Shown here in pieces: positions 17,230 through 26,029 of a stretch of DNA of 64,000 nucleotides. Positions within the stretch are counted from its first letter, which is position 1. Every line of letters begins with the position of its first letter. The translations under genes were made by a program, and so were the position numbers. The stretch comes from CAWELS01 sp964468205 (GTDB lineage: Bacteria > Acidobacteriota > Terriglobia > Bryobacterales > Bryobacteraceae), in the NCBI GenBank assembly GCA_964468205.1, contig CAYXVG010000021.1, forward strand, positions 1 to 64,000, read 5' to 3'. The notes beneath the pieces were generated by a model. That model had not been told where the DNA came from. It did no database searches and worked only from the letters and a program-made list of their open reading frames with translations.

Positions 17230-17364
17230 TATTCGGATGGAGCGAGACTCAAGACCGAACAAATAGAGATTCCCTTAAACTCTTTTATACCCTTTTGGAA
17301 GAGAGAACAAGTAAAATATGCTTTACTTTTATGAGAAGTCCTGGCAGTTTTGAGGAGGTTTCCG
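17230..17364. promoter_or_regulatory. AT-rich control region with inverted repeat
   Basis: This is a locally AT-rich stretch upstream of the receptor. It has an inverted repeat AAGTAAA (17309-17315) / TTTACTT (17322-17328) around ATATGC. On the reverse strand an extended -10-like GGGTATAAA lies downstream of the repeat. It could be the receptor promoter with an operator, but no regulator is adjacent. Confidence 0.4.
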
Positions 17365-17487
17365 ATGGACCTACGTTGTTTATGGGGCCATGTGTGTATT
17401 ATTTTTCAATCAGATAAGGAGTCTGCTTCGCGGGCCGAGGGGCCTGTGGGCGGGTTTACATTTCGGCGGCGCGGACGCTCACAATAA
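17365..17487 (+). CDS. Possible 40-residue small protein
   Basis: A short frame starts at ATG 17365 behind GAGGAGG with 7 bases of spacing, one of the better ribosome sites in the window. It encodes about 40 residues, basic at the C-terminus (FRRRGRSQ), and stops at 17485-17487, just before the convergent dehydratase gene. No family is recognised, and coding potential is uncertain because it is short. Confidence 0.3.
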   Translation: MDLRCLWGHVCIIFQSDKESASRAEGPVGGFTFRRRGRSQ

Positions 17488-17499
17488 AATATTCGCGGC

Positions 17500-18711
17500 T
17501 CACCAGTCGACGACAGAGCCGTCGTCGGGGTCGTACTGGGGCAGATATTCGCGCGGTTCGCCCACCTCGGCCATGAGCTTGTCTTCGTCGATAGTGATGC
17601 CGATGCCGGGGTCCGGTGGTAGCGGCCGGTAACCGCCGGTAACCGGGGGCAGGGGTTTGGCGAGGAGATCGTGCTCGCGGTCGCCGCGTTCCTGAATCAG
17701 GAAGTTCGGAATCGAGGCGGCGATCTGGATGCTGGCGGCGAGGGAGCAGGGCCCGTTGGGATTGTGGGGCGCAATGGGGGAGTAATAGGCCTCGGCCATA
17801 CCGGCGATAATACGCAGTTCGGTAATACCGCCGGCATAGTTTACGTCGGGCTGGAGAATGGTGGCGGCTCGCTTTTCGAGAATCTCACGGAATCCCCACT
17901 TGGTGAAGATGCGTTCGCCGGTGGCCAGCGGGATGTGGGTCTTCTTGGCAATTTCGGCCATGACATCGACGTTTAGCGCCTGTACGACTTCTTCATAGAA
18001 CCAGGGATGATAGGGTTCCAAGGCTTTGACGAGGAGCATAGCGGTGGGCGGTTGGACGGCGCCGTGGAAGTCGATTCCGATATCAACGCCGTCGCCGTAT
18101 TTCTCCCGGAGGGCGGCGAAGTTTTCGACGACCTCATCGACGTACCGCTGGCCCTCGACGTACTTGATTGGCTTGCGCCCGCCGGCCCGGGGGCCGACTT
18201 TGATGGCGTTGACGCCGGTTTCCTCGCTCACCGTGCCGTAGACGCGGACGCGGTCCCGGGTTGGACCGCCGAGCAACTTGTAGACGGGAACGCCGTAGAC
18301 CTTGCCCTTGATGTCCCAGAGAGCCTGGTCGATGCCGCTTTGAATTGCGGTTTTGATGGGTCCGCCGCGGTAGAACGCCCCGCGGTGGATCGCCTGCCAA
18401 TGGTGTACGACGCGGCACGGGTCCTGGCCGATCAGGTAGTCGCCTACTTCGAGGGCGCCCGCGGCGCAGGCCTTGGCATCGTCCTTGAGCATCTCGCCCC
18501 AACCGGTGACGCCGGCGTCGGTAGAGATCTTGACGAAGACCCAGGAGTTCTTGAGCACGAACGTTTCGAGCTTGGTGACCTTGATCTTGTCGTTCGGGCC
18601 GACTGCGGCGGCGTCGGTCCTTTCGGCGGTAAACACCGCATCCAAACCAAACAACGCGCCCGATCCGATCAAGCTGCGCAACATCGTTCGTCGATTCATC
18701 ATCTTTGTCAT
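17500..18711 (-). CDS. Tat-exported D-galactonate dehydratase-like enolase-superfamily protein
   Basis: A 403-residue protein with a twin-arginine-type signal (NRRTMLRSLIGSG). The barrel carries the metal-ligand pattern of the galactonate dehydratase group: VDIGIDFHGAV (Asp), WFYEEVV (Glu), LATGERIF (Glu), QPDVNYAGGITE, and the catalytic-type His in APHNPNGP. DgoD dehydrates D-galactonate to 2-keto-3-deoxygalactonate, but related enzymes act on other acid sugars, so the substrate is tentative. Export of such an enzyme is unusual outside this lineage. It is distinct in sequence from the enolase-superfamily protein at 7892-9172. The start has GAGG about 5 bases upstream. Confidence 0.83.
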   Translation of the reverse strand: MTKMMNRRTMLRSLIGSGALFGLDAVFTAERTDAAAVGPNDKIKVTKLETFVLKNSWVFVKISTDAGVTGWGEMLKDDAKACAAGALEVGDYLIGQDPCRVVHHWQAIHRGAFYRGGPIKTAIQSGIDQALWDIKGKVYGVPVYKLLGGPTRDRVRVYGTVSEETGVNAIKVGPRAGGRKPIKYVEGQRYVDEVVENFAALREKYGDGVDIGIDFHGAVQPPTAMLLVKALEPYHPWFYEEVVQALNVDVMAEIAKKTHIPLATGERIFTKWGFREILEKRAATILQPDVNYAGGITELRIIAGMAEAYYSPIAPHNPNGPCSLAASIQIAASIPNFLIQERGDREHDLLAKPLPPVTGGYRPLPPDPGIGITIDEDKLMAEVGEPREYLPQYDPDDGSVVDW

Positions 18712-18804
18712 CGCTACCTCGGAACCGCCAACAGTATATCGCGCGCGGCGGGGCGGCGGGCGGGCCGGCAGGTCAGGGAGTGATCAGGTTCCCCCCGTTC
18801 CACG

Positions 18805-18810
18805 TACAAT
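18805..18810 (+). promoter_or_regulatory. -10-like box before proC, probable leaderless promoter
   Basis: TACAAT ends 8 bases before the ATG at 18819 and there is no Shine-Dalgarno sequence. The spacing matches the one before ispG exactly. Confidence 0.5.
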
Positions 18811-18818
18811 AGCGGTTT

Positions 18819-19664
18819 ATGTCCGAGATGAAGAGGATAGTTGTGATTGGCGCCGGCAACATCGGCGGCGCGATTATCGGCGGATTGCTTTCAAGCGGCG
18901 TGGCCGACCGGGAGCACCTGGTGGCGACCGACGCCTCGGCTGCCCGCGCGGAGGAGATGGAGCAGAAATGGGGCATTGACGTAATTACCACTGGAAACGA
19001 GGAGCCGGTGAAGCACGCCGAGGTCATCATTTTGGCCGTGAAGCCGACCACGCTGCCATCGGTACTAAAGGATCTGCGGGGGATCCTGCGGACCGATCAG
19101 ATTCTGATTTCCGTCGCGGCCGCATTCCCGATTCACCTCATTGAGAAGGCGGTTGCCATCGAAATGCCGGTGTTCCGCGCGATGCCGAACATTCCGGTGG
19201 TGGTGGACGAGGGCGCAACGGGGCTGGCCTGGAACGGGGTGGCGACGGCGGAGCAGCAGGCGTTTGTCGAGCGGATCTTCAAGTCGGTGGGAGCAGTGTG
19301 CAATGTGGAGGAGGACATGATGCACGCGGTCACGGCCATGTCCGGCAGTGGTCCAGCGTACATCTACATGGTGATCGAGGCCCTGATTGCGGGCGGATTG
19401 AAGATGGGACTATCGCACCAGGTCTCGACGCGGCTGGCCGAGCAGACCTGCCTGGGCGCCGCGAAGTTGGTGCGGGAAACGATGCTGCACCCGGCGATTC
19501 TGAGGGACCGGGTGACGACGCCAGGCGGCGTCACCATTTCGGCGATTCACGAGTTGGAGCGGCACGGCCTGCGGGCGATGCTCATATCGGCGATCGAGAC
19601 GGCAACGAATCGCTCGCGGGAACTCACCACGTCGCTCACCGAGAAGTTCGAGGAGCAGCTATGA
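18819..19664 (+). CDS. proC: Pyrroline-5-carboxylate reductase
   Basis: A 281-residue enzyme that reduces pyrroline-5-carboxylate to proline with NAD(P)H. The dinucleotide-binding start VVIGAGNIGGAIIGGLL is at about 5-21. Typical motifs FRAMPNIPVVVDEGATG and the C-terminal signature TAMSGSGPAYIY with VTTPGGVTISAIHELE are present. Its stop overlaps the next start (ATGA at 19661-19664), so it is coupled to the oligopeptidase gene. Confidence 0.95.
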   Translation: MSEMKRIVVIGAGNIGGAIIGGLLSSGVADREHLVATDASAARAEEMEQKWGIDVITTGNEEPVKHAEVIILAVKPTTLPSVLKDLRGILRTDQILISVAAAFPIHLIEKAVAIEMPVFRAMPNIPVVVDEGATGLAWNGVATAEQQAFVERIFKSVGAVCNVEEDMMHAVTAMSGSGPAYIYMVIEALIAGGLKMGLSHQVSTRLAEQTCLGAAKLVRETMLHPAILRDRVTTPGGVTISAIHELERHGLRAMLISAIETATNRSRELTTSLTEKFEEQL

Positions 19665-21703
19665 GCGACGGCGCGGACAACCCGCTGATCGGGATTCCGT
19701 TTACGGTTCCCTTCGACCGGATTCGCGCGGAGCACGTGGAACCGGCGGTCGACGAGCTGATTGCCGGAGCGCAGGCGGGAATCGACAATCTGGCGGAGCT
19801 ACCAGAGGCCCGTACGTTCGAGAACACGATGTCCGTCCTGGACAGCGTCACCGAACCGCTCGACCGGGCCATGACAATTGTCGCTCATCTCGAGGCGGTG
19901 GCGACCTATCCGGAATTCCGCGACGCCTTCAACAGCGTGCAGCCCAAGGCGAGCGCGTTTGAAGCCGGCATTCGTCTTCATGCGGGACTGTGGAAAGCGC
20001 TGCGAGATTACGCCAAGACTCCGGAGGCGGAGGGATTGCGCGGCGCGCGCAGGCGCTATCTGGAGCGGGAGCTACGGGAGTTCCGGCGTCACGGGGCCGA
20101 ACTGAAGGAGGACGGTAAGGCTCGCCTGCGGGAGTTGGATGTTGAATTGGCGAAGCTGACCACCTCGTTTTCGCAGAACGCTCTTGATGCCACCAACGCC
20201 TTCGAACTCTACATTGAAGCGGAGGACAAGCTGGCCGGGCTGCCGCAGAGCGCGCGCGACCTGGCGGCGGAGAGCGCCAAGTCCAAGGGCAAGAGCGGCT
20301 GGCGGTTCACCTTGCAGGCCCCGAGCTACGTAGCCGTGATGACGTACCTCGACGACGCGTCCATCCGCGAGCAGGTGTACCGGGCGTACAACTCCCGCGC
20401 CGCCGGCGGCGAACTCGGCAATGCGAAGCTGATCGCGCGAGTTCTGGAATTGCGGCGCGAGAAGGCCACCCTGCTTGGCTACCGGGATTACTCCGACTTC
20501 GTGCTCGAGGAACGGATGGCGAAGTCCGGTGTCAACGCCCAGCAGTTCCTCGCCGAGCTACAGCAGAAGACGGCGCCCCACTTCGAGCGCGAAAACCGCG
20601 AATTGCAGGCGTTCCGGATGGAGTTGGAAGGAGCCGGCGCACCCGCTCTGCAGCCGTGGGACCTAGGCTATTACGCGGAGAAGCTACGCCAGGCCCGCTT
20701 CGACTTCAATGAGGAAGACCTGCGGCCCTACTTCGCCCTGGAGAACGTGGTGAACGGGCTGTTTGAACTCGTCCACCGCCTGTTCGGCGTCCGGGTGGTA
20801 GAGGAGAACGGTGTGCCCGTGTGGGATGAGGGGACGAGGTACTACAGCCTTGTCGACGGCGACGGGCGCAAACTGGGGGCGTTCTACGCGGACTGGTTTC
20901 CGCGCGAGAACAAGCGCGGCGGCGCCTGGATGAACAACTTGATTACCGGCCGGGAGACGGCGGAAGGATTCGAGCCGCATCTCGGGCTGGTGTGCGGCAA
21001 TCTGAACCCACCCTCCGGCGGAAGACCCGCATTGCTGACTCACAACGACGTGGAGACCATTTTTCACGAGTTCGGCCACCTGCTGCACCACCTGTTTACG
21101 CGCGTTCCCATCCGTTCCCTGGCCGGTGTCAACGTGGCTTGGGACTTTGTCGAGCTGCCGAGCCAGATGATGCAGAACTGGTGCTGGGAGCGGGAATCTC
21201 TGGCTTTGTTCGCCCGGCACTGGGAGACCGCCGAGCCGATACCGGATGAGTTGTTCGCCAAGATGAAGCGCGCGCGGACGTTCCGGGCCGCCAACGCACA
21301 GATGCGCCAGCTTGGTTTAGGTTGGCTGGATCTCGCGCTCCACCGCGAGTACGATCCGAGGATTCACGGAGACATTCAGGGTTATGCGCGCCGCATCGCC
21401 GCCGAGTTCGCTCCGGCGCCGCTGCCGGACGACTATTCGATGATCACCGCGTTTTCCCACCTGTTCGCAAGCCCGGTGGGCTATGCGGCCGGCTACTACT
21501 CTTATAAGTGGGCCGAGGTGCTGGACGCCGACGCCTTTACGCGGTTTCTGAAAGAGGGTATCTTCAGCCGCGAGGTCGGCCGGGGATTCCGCGAGAAGAT
21601 ACTGGCGAAAGGGGACAGCGAAGACCCAGTCGAGTTGTACCGGTCTTTTATGGGCCGCGATCCCGACGTAACGGCGCTCCTCGCGCGGGCCGGATTGCAG
21701 TAG
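19661..21703 (+). CDS. prlC: M3-family oligopeptidase A-like zinc peptidase
   Basis: A 680-residue thimet-oligopeptidase-family enzyme that degrades short cytoplasmic peptides. The zinc motif HEFGH occurs in VETIFHEFGHLLHHLF at about 468. The C-terminal region SPVGYAAGYYSYKWAEVLDADAF is conserved in oligopeptidase A. ATG 19661 overlaps the proC stop; a longer in-frame reading would lie inside proC and is rejected. No signal peptide is present. Length matches the family. Confidence 0.93.
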   Translation: MSDGADNPLIGIPFTVPFDRIRAEHVEPAVDELIAGAQAGIDNLAELPEARTFENTMSVLDSVTEPLDRAMTIVAHLEAVATYPEFRDAFNSVQPKASAFEAGIRLHAGLWKALRDYAKTPEAEGLRGARRRYLERELREFRRHGAELKEDGKARLRELDVELAKLTTSFSQNALDATNAFELYIEAEDKLAGLPQSARDLAAESAKSKGKSGWRFTLQAPSYVAVMTYLDDASIREQVYRAYNSRAAGGELGNAKLIARVLELRREKATLLGYRDYSDFVLEERMAKSGVNAQQFLAELQQKTAPHFERENRELQAFRMELEGAGAPALQPWDLGYYAEKLRQARFDFNEEDLRPYFALENVVNGLFELVHRLFGVRVVEENGVPVWDEGTRYYSLVDGDGRKLGAFYADWFPRENKRGGAWMNNLITGRETAEGFEPHLGLVCGNLNPPSGGRPALLTHNDVETIFHEFGHLLHHLFTRVPIRSLAGVNVAWDFVELPSQMMQNWCWERESLALFARHWETAEPIPDELFAKMKRARTFRAANAQMRQLGLGWLDLALHREYDPRIHGDIQGYARRIAAEFAPAPLPDDYSMITAFSHLFASPVGYAAGYYSYKWAEVLDADAFTRFLKEGIFSREVGRGFREKILAKGDSEDPVELYRSFMGRDPDVTALLARAGLQ

Positions 21704-21722
21704 GCGACAGCGGCTTGATGGA

Positions 21723-21738
21723 GCGCCGCATGCGGCGC
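21723..21738. repeat. 16-bp perfect palindrome at convergent gene ends
   Basis: GCGCCGCATGCGGCGC is a perfect palindrome between the convergent oligopeptidase and DUF1080 genes. It may help termination from either side, but no T-tract follows. Confidence 0.35.
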
Positions 21739-21755
21739 GGCGGCGCTTTCAGCCC

Positions 21756-22340
21756 CTACTGCAGGGGGCGCATCTGGAGGTTGCGGTACCAGACGCGGCT
21801 GCCGGGGTCATGCTGCTGGAGCGCGAGGTATCCTTCGGTAAAGGTGCTCTTCTCGTCCACGTAGTCCACGACGGTCTCACCATTCACCTTGATGACAATG
21901 TGGTTGCCCCGGGCGATGATGTGCTGGGTAAACCAGGTGTCCGGGGGGACAAGAATCTCTTTGATGTTGACGAAGTTGTAGAGGCTGCCGGTCTTTTTCC
22001 AGTCCTTGTGGGTGGAGTTGACCTGGGCTTCGTAGCCTTTCGGCCAGCCCGGGCCGAACTCGGCGCGGAAGTACATCCCCGAGTTGCCACTGTCGGATAT
22101 CTTCACCTCGGCCTTGAACTCGCAGTCGCGGCATTTCTGCTGCATCCAGAACAGATGGCTCCGTTCCCCCTTTCCGGTCAGGACGCCGTCTTCCACGCCC
22201 CAGTTTTCCGGGCGCTCGCTGGCCTTCCACCCGTCGAGGGTTTTGCCATCGAACATGCTAATCCAGCCATCCTCGGCCGCGGCGGGATACGCCATCAGGA
22301 GGGCGAGGATAGCGGTTGTGCAAAGGGTCTTCTTGTTCAT
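21756..22340 (-). CDS. Secreted DUF1080 (3-keto-disaccharide hydrolase-type) protein
   Basis: A 194-residue protein with signal peptide (MNKKTLCTTAILALLMAYPAAAE). The DUF1080 laminin-G-like fold is shown by SMFDGKTLDGWKA, the DCEFKAEVKI strand, NSGMYFRAEFGPGWPKGYEAQVN and the C-terminal IALQQH-type segment (YLALQQHDPGSRVWYRNLQMRPL). Family members include glycan-acting hydrolases and occur in many secreted proteins of Acidobacteriota and Planctomycetota. The start at 22340 is set by AGGAG 6 bases upstream. The substrate is unknown. Confidence 0.85.
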   Translation of the reverse strand: MNKKTLCTTAILALLMAYPAAAEDGWISMFDGKTLDGWKASERPENWGVEDGVLTGKGERSHLFWMQQKCRDCEFKAEVKISDSGNSGMYFRAEFGPGWPKGYEAQVNSTHKDWKKTGSLYNFVNIKEILVPPDTWFTQHIIARGNHIVIKVNGETVVDYVDEKSTFTEGYLALQQHDPGSRVWYRNLQMRPLQ

Positions 22341-22445
22341 CGGACTCTCCTTCTCCACAGTCACAACTGGAGTTTATCAGGCCGCGGCAAGATCGGGGCC
22401 AGTCCCGCGGGAGCGTTTCGGGGTCGACTTCGGTGCGCGGGCCGC

Positions 22446-22649
22446 TCAAACGGCGAGGACATTGTCGGCCTGGAGTCCTTTGGGGCCTTCCTTCAGGTCG
22501 TATTCAACTTCGATACCCTGATCGAGGGTGCGGAAGCCATCCATTTGAATCGCCGAAAAATGGACGAATACGTCCTCCCCGGTAGACCGCTGAATGAAGC
22601 CGTATCCTTTGGCGGGGTTGAACCACTTCACAGTTCCTTTTTCTCTCAC
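22446..22649 (-). CDS. Cold-shock protein (CspA family)
   Basis: A 67-residue nucleic-acid-binding OB-fold protein. The RNP1 motif KGYGFI and RNP2 motif VFVHF are both intact, in the order GTVKWFNPAKGYGFIQ then DVFVHFSAI. The start is GTG, with GAGGAG 9 bases upstream. About 100 bases of untranslated leader could lie before it, as in many csp genes. It probably acts as an RNA chaperone; cold induction cannot be read from sequence. Confidence 0.95.
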   Translation of the reverse strand: MREKGTVKWFNPAKGYGFIQRSTGEDVFVHFSAIQMDGFRTLDQGIEVEYDLKEGPKGLQADNVLAV

Positions 22650-22756
22650 GCAGTATTTCTCCTCAGGAGCCGGCCTCCGTGGTTGGAATGGTGGGGCCGG
22701 CGAATCGACCCATTATGGACCTTTATTCTCTCAGAATCCCCGCTGCGGCGGCAACG

Positions 22757-23986
22757 CTACTCGTGGCGCTTCTTCCCGGGTAGGCCGGCGGGGTTTTCAT
22801 GTGTCCGCTCCCGGAACCGGCCCTGGAGACCACCGGCGAGGGAGACGCTCGATTCGCCGAACTTATCGCGGAGGCGGTCGACGGCGGTCAGAGCCTTCTC
22901 CCACTTCTCGGTCTTGTCGTGCTCGAGCAGGCCGAGTTGTCCCTCGGTGGCCGTGAGCTGTTGGGCGTAGACACCGATCAGGCGAATCGGTTTGCCGGTC
23001 CAGTTTTGGTCGAAGAGCCGGCGAACCTCGGCCAGCATTTCGCTGTCAAGGTGTGTCGCGCGGGGCAGGGTGCGGGCGCGGGTGAAGGTGGAGAAGTCCG
23101 AGTAGCGAAGCTTGATCTGGATGGTGCGCGAATAGAGCTTGTGCTCGCGGAGGCGGCGGGCCACCATCTCGGTGAGCCGGGCGAGCATCGCTTCGAGCGC
23201 CGGCCGGTGGGGCGTGTCTTCGTTGAAGGTGTGTTCGTGGCTGACGGATTTCGGATCCTCGTGCGAGCCGATCTCGCCGTCGAACCAGGCGCCGGCGTCG
23301 AGGCCCTGGGCTTTCCCAGCCAGGGCGAGGCCCCATTTCCCGAAGCGCTTGGCGAGGAAATCGCGCTCGAGCGCAGCAAGGTCTCCGACCTTGCGGATGC
23401 CGAGGGCGTTGAGGCGGCTTTCGGTGACCTTTCCGACGCCGGGGATCTTCCGGATGCTCAAGGGCGCGAGGAAACGCGCCTCGTGACCGGGCAACACCCA
23501 GAGCGCTCCGTTCGGTTTGGCCTGATCCGAGAGGACCTTAGCGACCATGCGTGAAACCGAGATGCCGATGGAGCAGTTGAGCCCCGTTTCGCGCTTCACG
23601 CGTTCGTGCAGCGCGTGGGCGGCGGCGAGCGGTGGGCCGTGGAGCCGTTCGGTGCCCGTGAGATCGAGATAGGCTTCGTCGATGGATGCCATCTCGACCA
23701 GCGGCGTGAAACCGTGAAGGATCTCGAAAACCTTCTGGGAGTACTCGCGGTAGCGGCCGGGGTGGCCTTCGACGAAGATTGCCTGCGGGCATCGCTCGTA
23801 GGCAGTCCGCAGGGGCAGCGCCGAATGGACGCCGAACTGGCGGGCGGCGTAGGAAGCCGCCGAGACCACGCCGCGCTGGTCCGGCTTGCCGCCGACAACT
23901 ACGGGCTTGCCCTTGAGCGAGGGGTCGAACAGCTCCTCGACCGACACGAAGAAGGCGTCCATGTCGACGTGGAAGATGGTCTTCAT
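22757..23986 (-). CDS. dinB: DNA polymerase IV
   Basis: A 409-residue Y-family translesion polymerase. Catalytic motifs are FHVDMDAFFVSVEE at the N-terminus and MASIDEAYLDLTG at about 102-114. The helix-hairpin-helix (IRKIPGVGKVTESRLNALGI) and the little-finger domain follow. The C-terminal tail after about residue 350 is slightly longer than E. coli DinB. Its start overlaps the prmC stop (23983-23986), so it is the last gene of a prfA-prmC-dinB transcript. Confidence 0.94.
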   Translation of the reverse strand: MKTIFHVDMDAFFVSVEELFDPSLKGKPVVVGGKPDQRGVVSAASYAARQFGVHSALPLRTAYERCPQAIFVEGHPGRYREYSQKVFEILHGFTPLVEMASIDEAYLDLTGTERLHGPPLAAAHALHERVKRETGLNCSIGISVSRMVAKVLSDQAKPNGALWVLPGHEARFLAPLSIRKIPGVGKVTESRLNALGIRKVGDLAALERDFLAKRFGKWGLALAGKAQGLDAGAWFDGEIGSHEDPKSVSHEHTFNEDTPHRPALEAMLARLTEMVARRLREHKLYSRTIQIKLRYSDFSTFTRARTLPRATHLDSEMLAEVRRLFDQNWTGKPIRLIGVYAQQLTATEGQLGLLEHDKTEKWEKALTAVDRLRDKFGESSVSLAGGLQGRFRERTHENPAGLPGKKRHE

Positions 23987-24813
23987 GGCGTGTAGCGCGT
24001 GGCCAGAACGCGGGGCAGTCCGGCGAGATCGTCGACCACCAGCGTGTTGGACCAGGCTGCTCCCAGCATATCCTGGACAGGTCCGAGTTGGCGGATGCCG
24101 AATTCGGCGACCAGCCAGCCGCCGGGGCGCAGCACGCGGGGGCTTTCGGCCGCCAGGCGGCGATAGAAGTCAAGTCCGCTGCGGCCGCCGAAAAGCGCGG
24201 CATGGGGCTCGAATTCGCGCACCTCGCGTTGCAGTCCGGCCTTGTCGGCCAGTGGGACGTACGGGGGGTTGGAGGCGATGACATCGACGCTCGAGGGGGC
24301 GATCGCGGAGAGCAGGTCGCACTGGAGGAAATGTGCGCGGGAGCCGAGCGCCGCGGCGTTGGAACGGGCGACACGGAGGGCGGGGAGCGAGATGTCGGTA
24401 GCGATGACGGTGGCGCCCGATTCGAGCTGCAGCGTAATGGCGATGGCTCCGGAGCCGGCGCCGGCATCCACCATGCGGCGGGCGCCGGGGGCCACTCGGA
24501 ACACGGTTTCGATGACGAACTCGGTTTCCGGCCGCGGGATCATCACGTCGGGCGTGACGCGGAAGTTGCGGCCGTAGAACTCCTGTACGCCGGTGAGGTA
24601 CTGCGTCGGCTTGCCTGCCCGGCGTTCCTCCACCAGCCACCGGAAGCCGCGGCTCTGAGCGGCGGTCAACTCCCGCTCCGGATGGCTGAACAGGTAGCTC
24701 TCTTCACACTGCAGAACGTGGCGAAGCAGTACAGTCGCGGTGAGCCGCGGTACCGCGACTCCGGCATCCTCGAACTGCCGGCGGCCCCATTCCAGCGCTG
24801 TTTTGATATCCAA
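23983..24813 (-). CDS. prmC: Release factor glutamine methyltransferase
   Basis: A 276-residue SAM-dependent enzyme that methylates the Gln of the GGQ motif in release factors. The catalytic NPPY is in VIASNPPYVPL (about 183-193), with SAM-binding MVDAGAGSGAIAITL (about 114-128) and an N-terminal helical domain. It lies 58 bases downstream of prfA, its substrate, a widespread arrangement, and overlaps dinB by 4 bases. Confidence 0.95.
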   Translation of the reverse strand: MDIKTALEWGRRQFEDAGVAVPRLTATVLLRHVLQCEESYLFSHPERELTAAQSRGFRWLVEERRAGKPTQYLTGVQEFYGRNFRVTPDVMIPRPETEFVIETVFRVAPGARRMVDAGAGSGAIAITLQLESGATVIATDISLPALRVARSNAAALGSRAHFLQCDLLSAIAPSSVDVIASNPPYVPLADKAGLQREVREFEPHAALFGGRSGLDFYRRLAAESPRVLRPGGWLVAEFGIRQLGPVQDMLGAAWSNTLVVDDLAGLPRVLATRYTP

Positions 24814-24871
24814 AGTGTCCCAGGCCTGCCGGACGGCCGGCCTGCCGTCCAGAAGGCCGGCCGGCTGTTTA

Positions 24872-25951
24872 TTACGCCGCCTCGCTCGCCTGCTTCAAAC
24901 GCTCCGCCTGAAAATGAGTCGTCAACGCATCGATCACCGGGTCCAGACGCCCTTCCATTACGAGGTCCAACTGATGGAGCGTCAACCCGATGCGGTGATC
25001 GGTGACGCGGTTTTGCGGGAAGTTGTAGGTGCGAATCTTCTCGCTCCGGTCACCGGTGCCAACCATGATGCGGCGTTCGCCGGCGATCTCCGCCTGCTGC
25101 CGCTTCAGCTCCATCTCATAGAGGCGGGAGCGGAGGACCCGTTCGGCCTTGGCGCGGTTCTTGATCTGTGACTTCTCGTCCTGGCAGGAGACGACGGTAT
25201 TGGTCGGCAGGTGCGTGATGCGGACCGCCGAATAGGTGGTGTTGACCGACTGGCCACCCGGGCCGGAGGAGCAGAACGTGTCGATGCGGATCTCCTTCGG
25301 ATCAAGTGTGATCTCGACTTCGTCGGCCTCCGGGAGTACGGCGACGGTTACTGCCGAGGTGTGAATGCGGCCCTGCGTCTCGGTCTGGGGCACGCGCTGC
25401 ACCCGATGGACGCCGCTTTCGTACTTCAAACGGCTGTACACGTGGTCTCCGCTGACAAGCGCGATCACTTCCTTGAGGCCGCCGACCTCGGATTCGCTCA
25501 TGCTGGTAATCTCGACCTTCCAGCGCCGCTCCTCGGCGTAGCGGGTGTACATGCGGAAGATTTCGCCGGCAAACAGGGTCGCCTCGTCCCCGCCGGTTCC
25601 GGCGCGGATTTCGAGTACGACGTTCTTCTCGTCGTTGGGATCTTTTGGCAACAGGAGGATCCGCAGTTCCTCTTCCAGTTGCTCGATTCGCGGCTGCAGG
25701 CGGTGCAGGTCTTCCTGCGCCATTACGCGGATTTCCGGGTCGTCTTCGGCGAGCATCTCGCGGGCGCCGTCGAGTTCCTGCTTCACGTTCCGCCACTCGC
25801 GATACTTCGCGACAATTGGTTCGAGCTCACGGTGAGACTTGCCGGCCTTCTTGAAGCGGTTCTGGTCGGAAAACACGGCGGGATCGGCCATCTCGTCCTC
25901 GAGTTCCTTGAAGCGGGCCTCGATCTCTTCGAGTTTTTTCTGATAGTTCAT
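24872..25951 (-). CDS. prfA: Peptide chain release factor 1
   Basis: A 359-residue RF1. The GGQ motif is in SSGPGGQSVNTT (about 228-239). The PxT anticodon-like tripeptide is in VPQTETQGRIHTS, which differs from the RF2 SPF and so indicates UAG/UAA reading. The N-terminal coiled-coil domain spans about 1-100. The start is set at 25951 (MNYQKKLEEI) by GAGGA 7 bases upstream. It heads the prfA-prmC-dinB group. Confidence 0.94.
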   Translation of the reverse strand: MNYQKKLEEIEARFKELEDEMADPAVFSDQNRFKKAGKSHRELEPIVAKYREWRNVKQELDGAREMLAEDDPEIRVMAQEDLHRLQPRIEQLEEELRILLLPKDPNDEKNVVLEIRAGTGGDEATLFAGEIFRMYTRYAEERRWKVEITSMSESEVGGLKEVIALVSGDHVYSRLKYESGVHRVQRVPQTETQGRIHTSAVTVAVLPEADEVEITLDPKEIRIDTFCSSGPGGQSVNTTYSAVRITHLPTNTVVSCQDEKSQIKNRAKAERVLRSRLYEMELKRQQAEIAGERRIMVGTGDRSEKIRTYNFPQNRVTDHRIGLTLHQLDLVMEGRLDPVIDALTTHFQAERLKQASEAA

Positions 25952-26029
25952 CGACGATTCCTCGGGGAATGGCAAAGGCTTCGGGCCGTGGCCGGGGAGG
26001 GGAAAAGCCCGCGGCGTATATCCGAAAGT

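Noticed and set aside
14246..17266. Long frames antisense to the second receptor (about 470 residues each)
   Set aside because: They mirror the receptor codons in GC-rich DNA, lack ribosome sites and show no known domain.
21810..22970. 386-residue forward frame over DUF1080, csp and dinB
   Set aside because: It crosses three well-supported reverse genes and has no recognisable protein.
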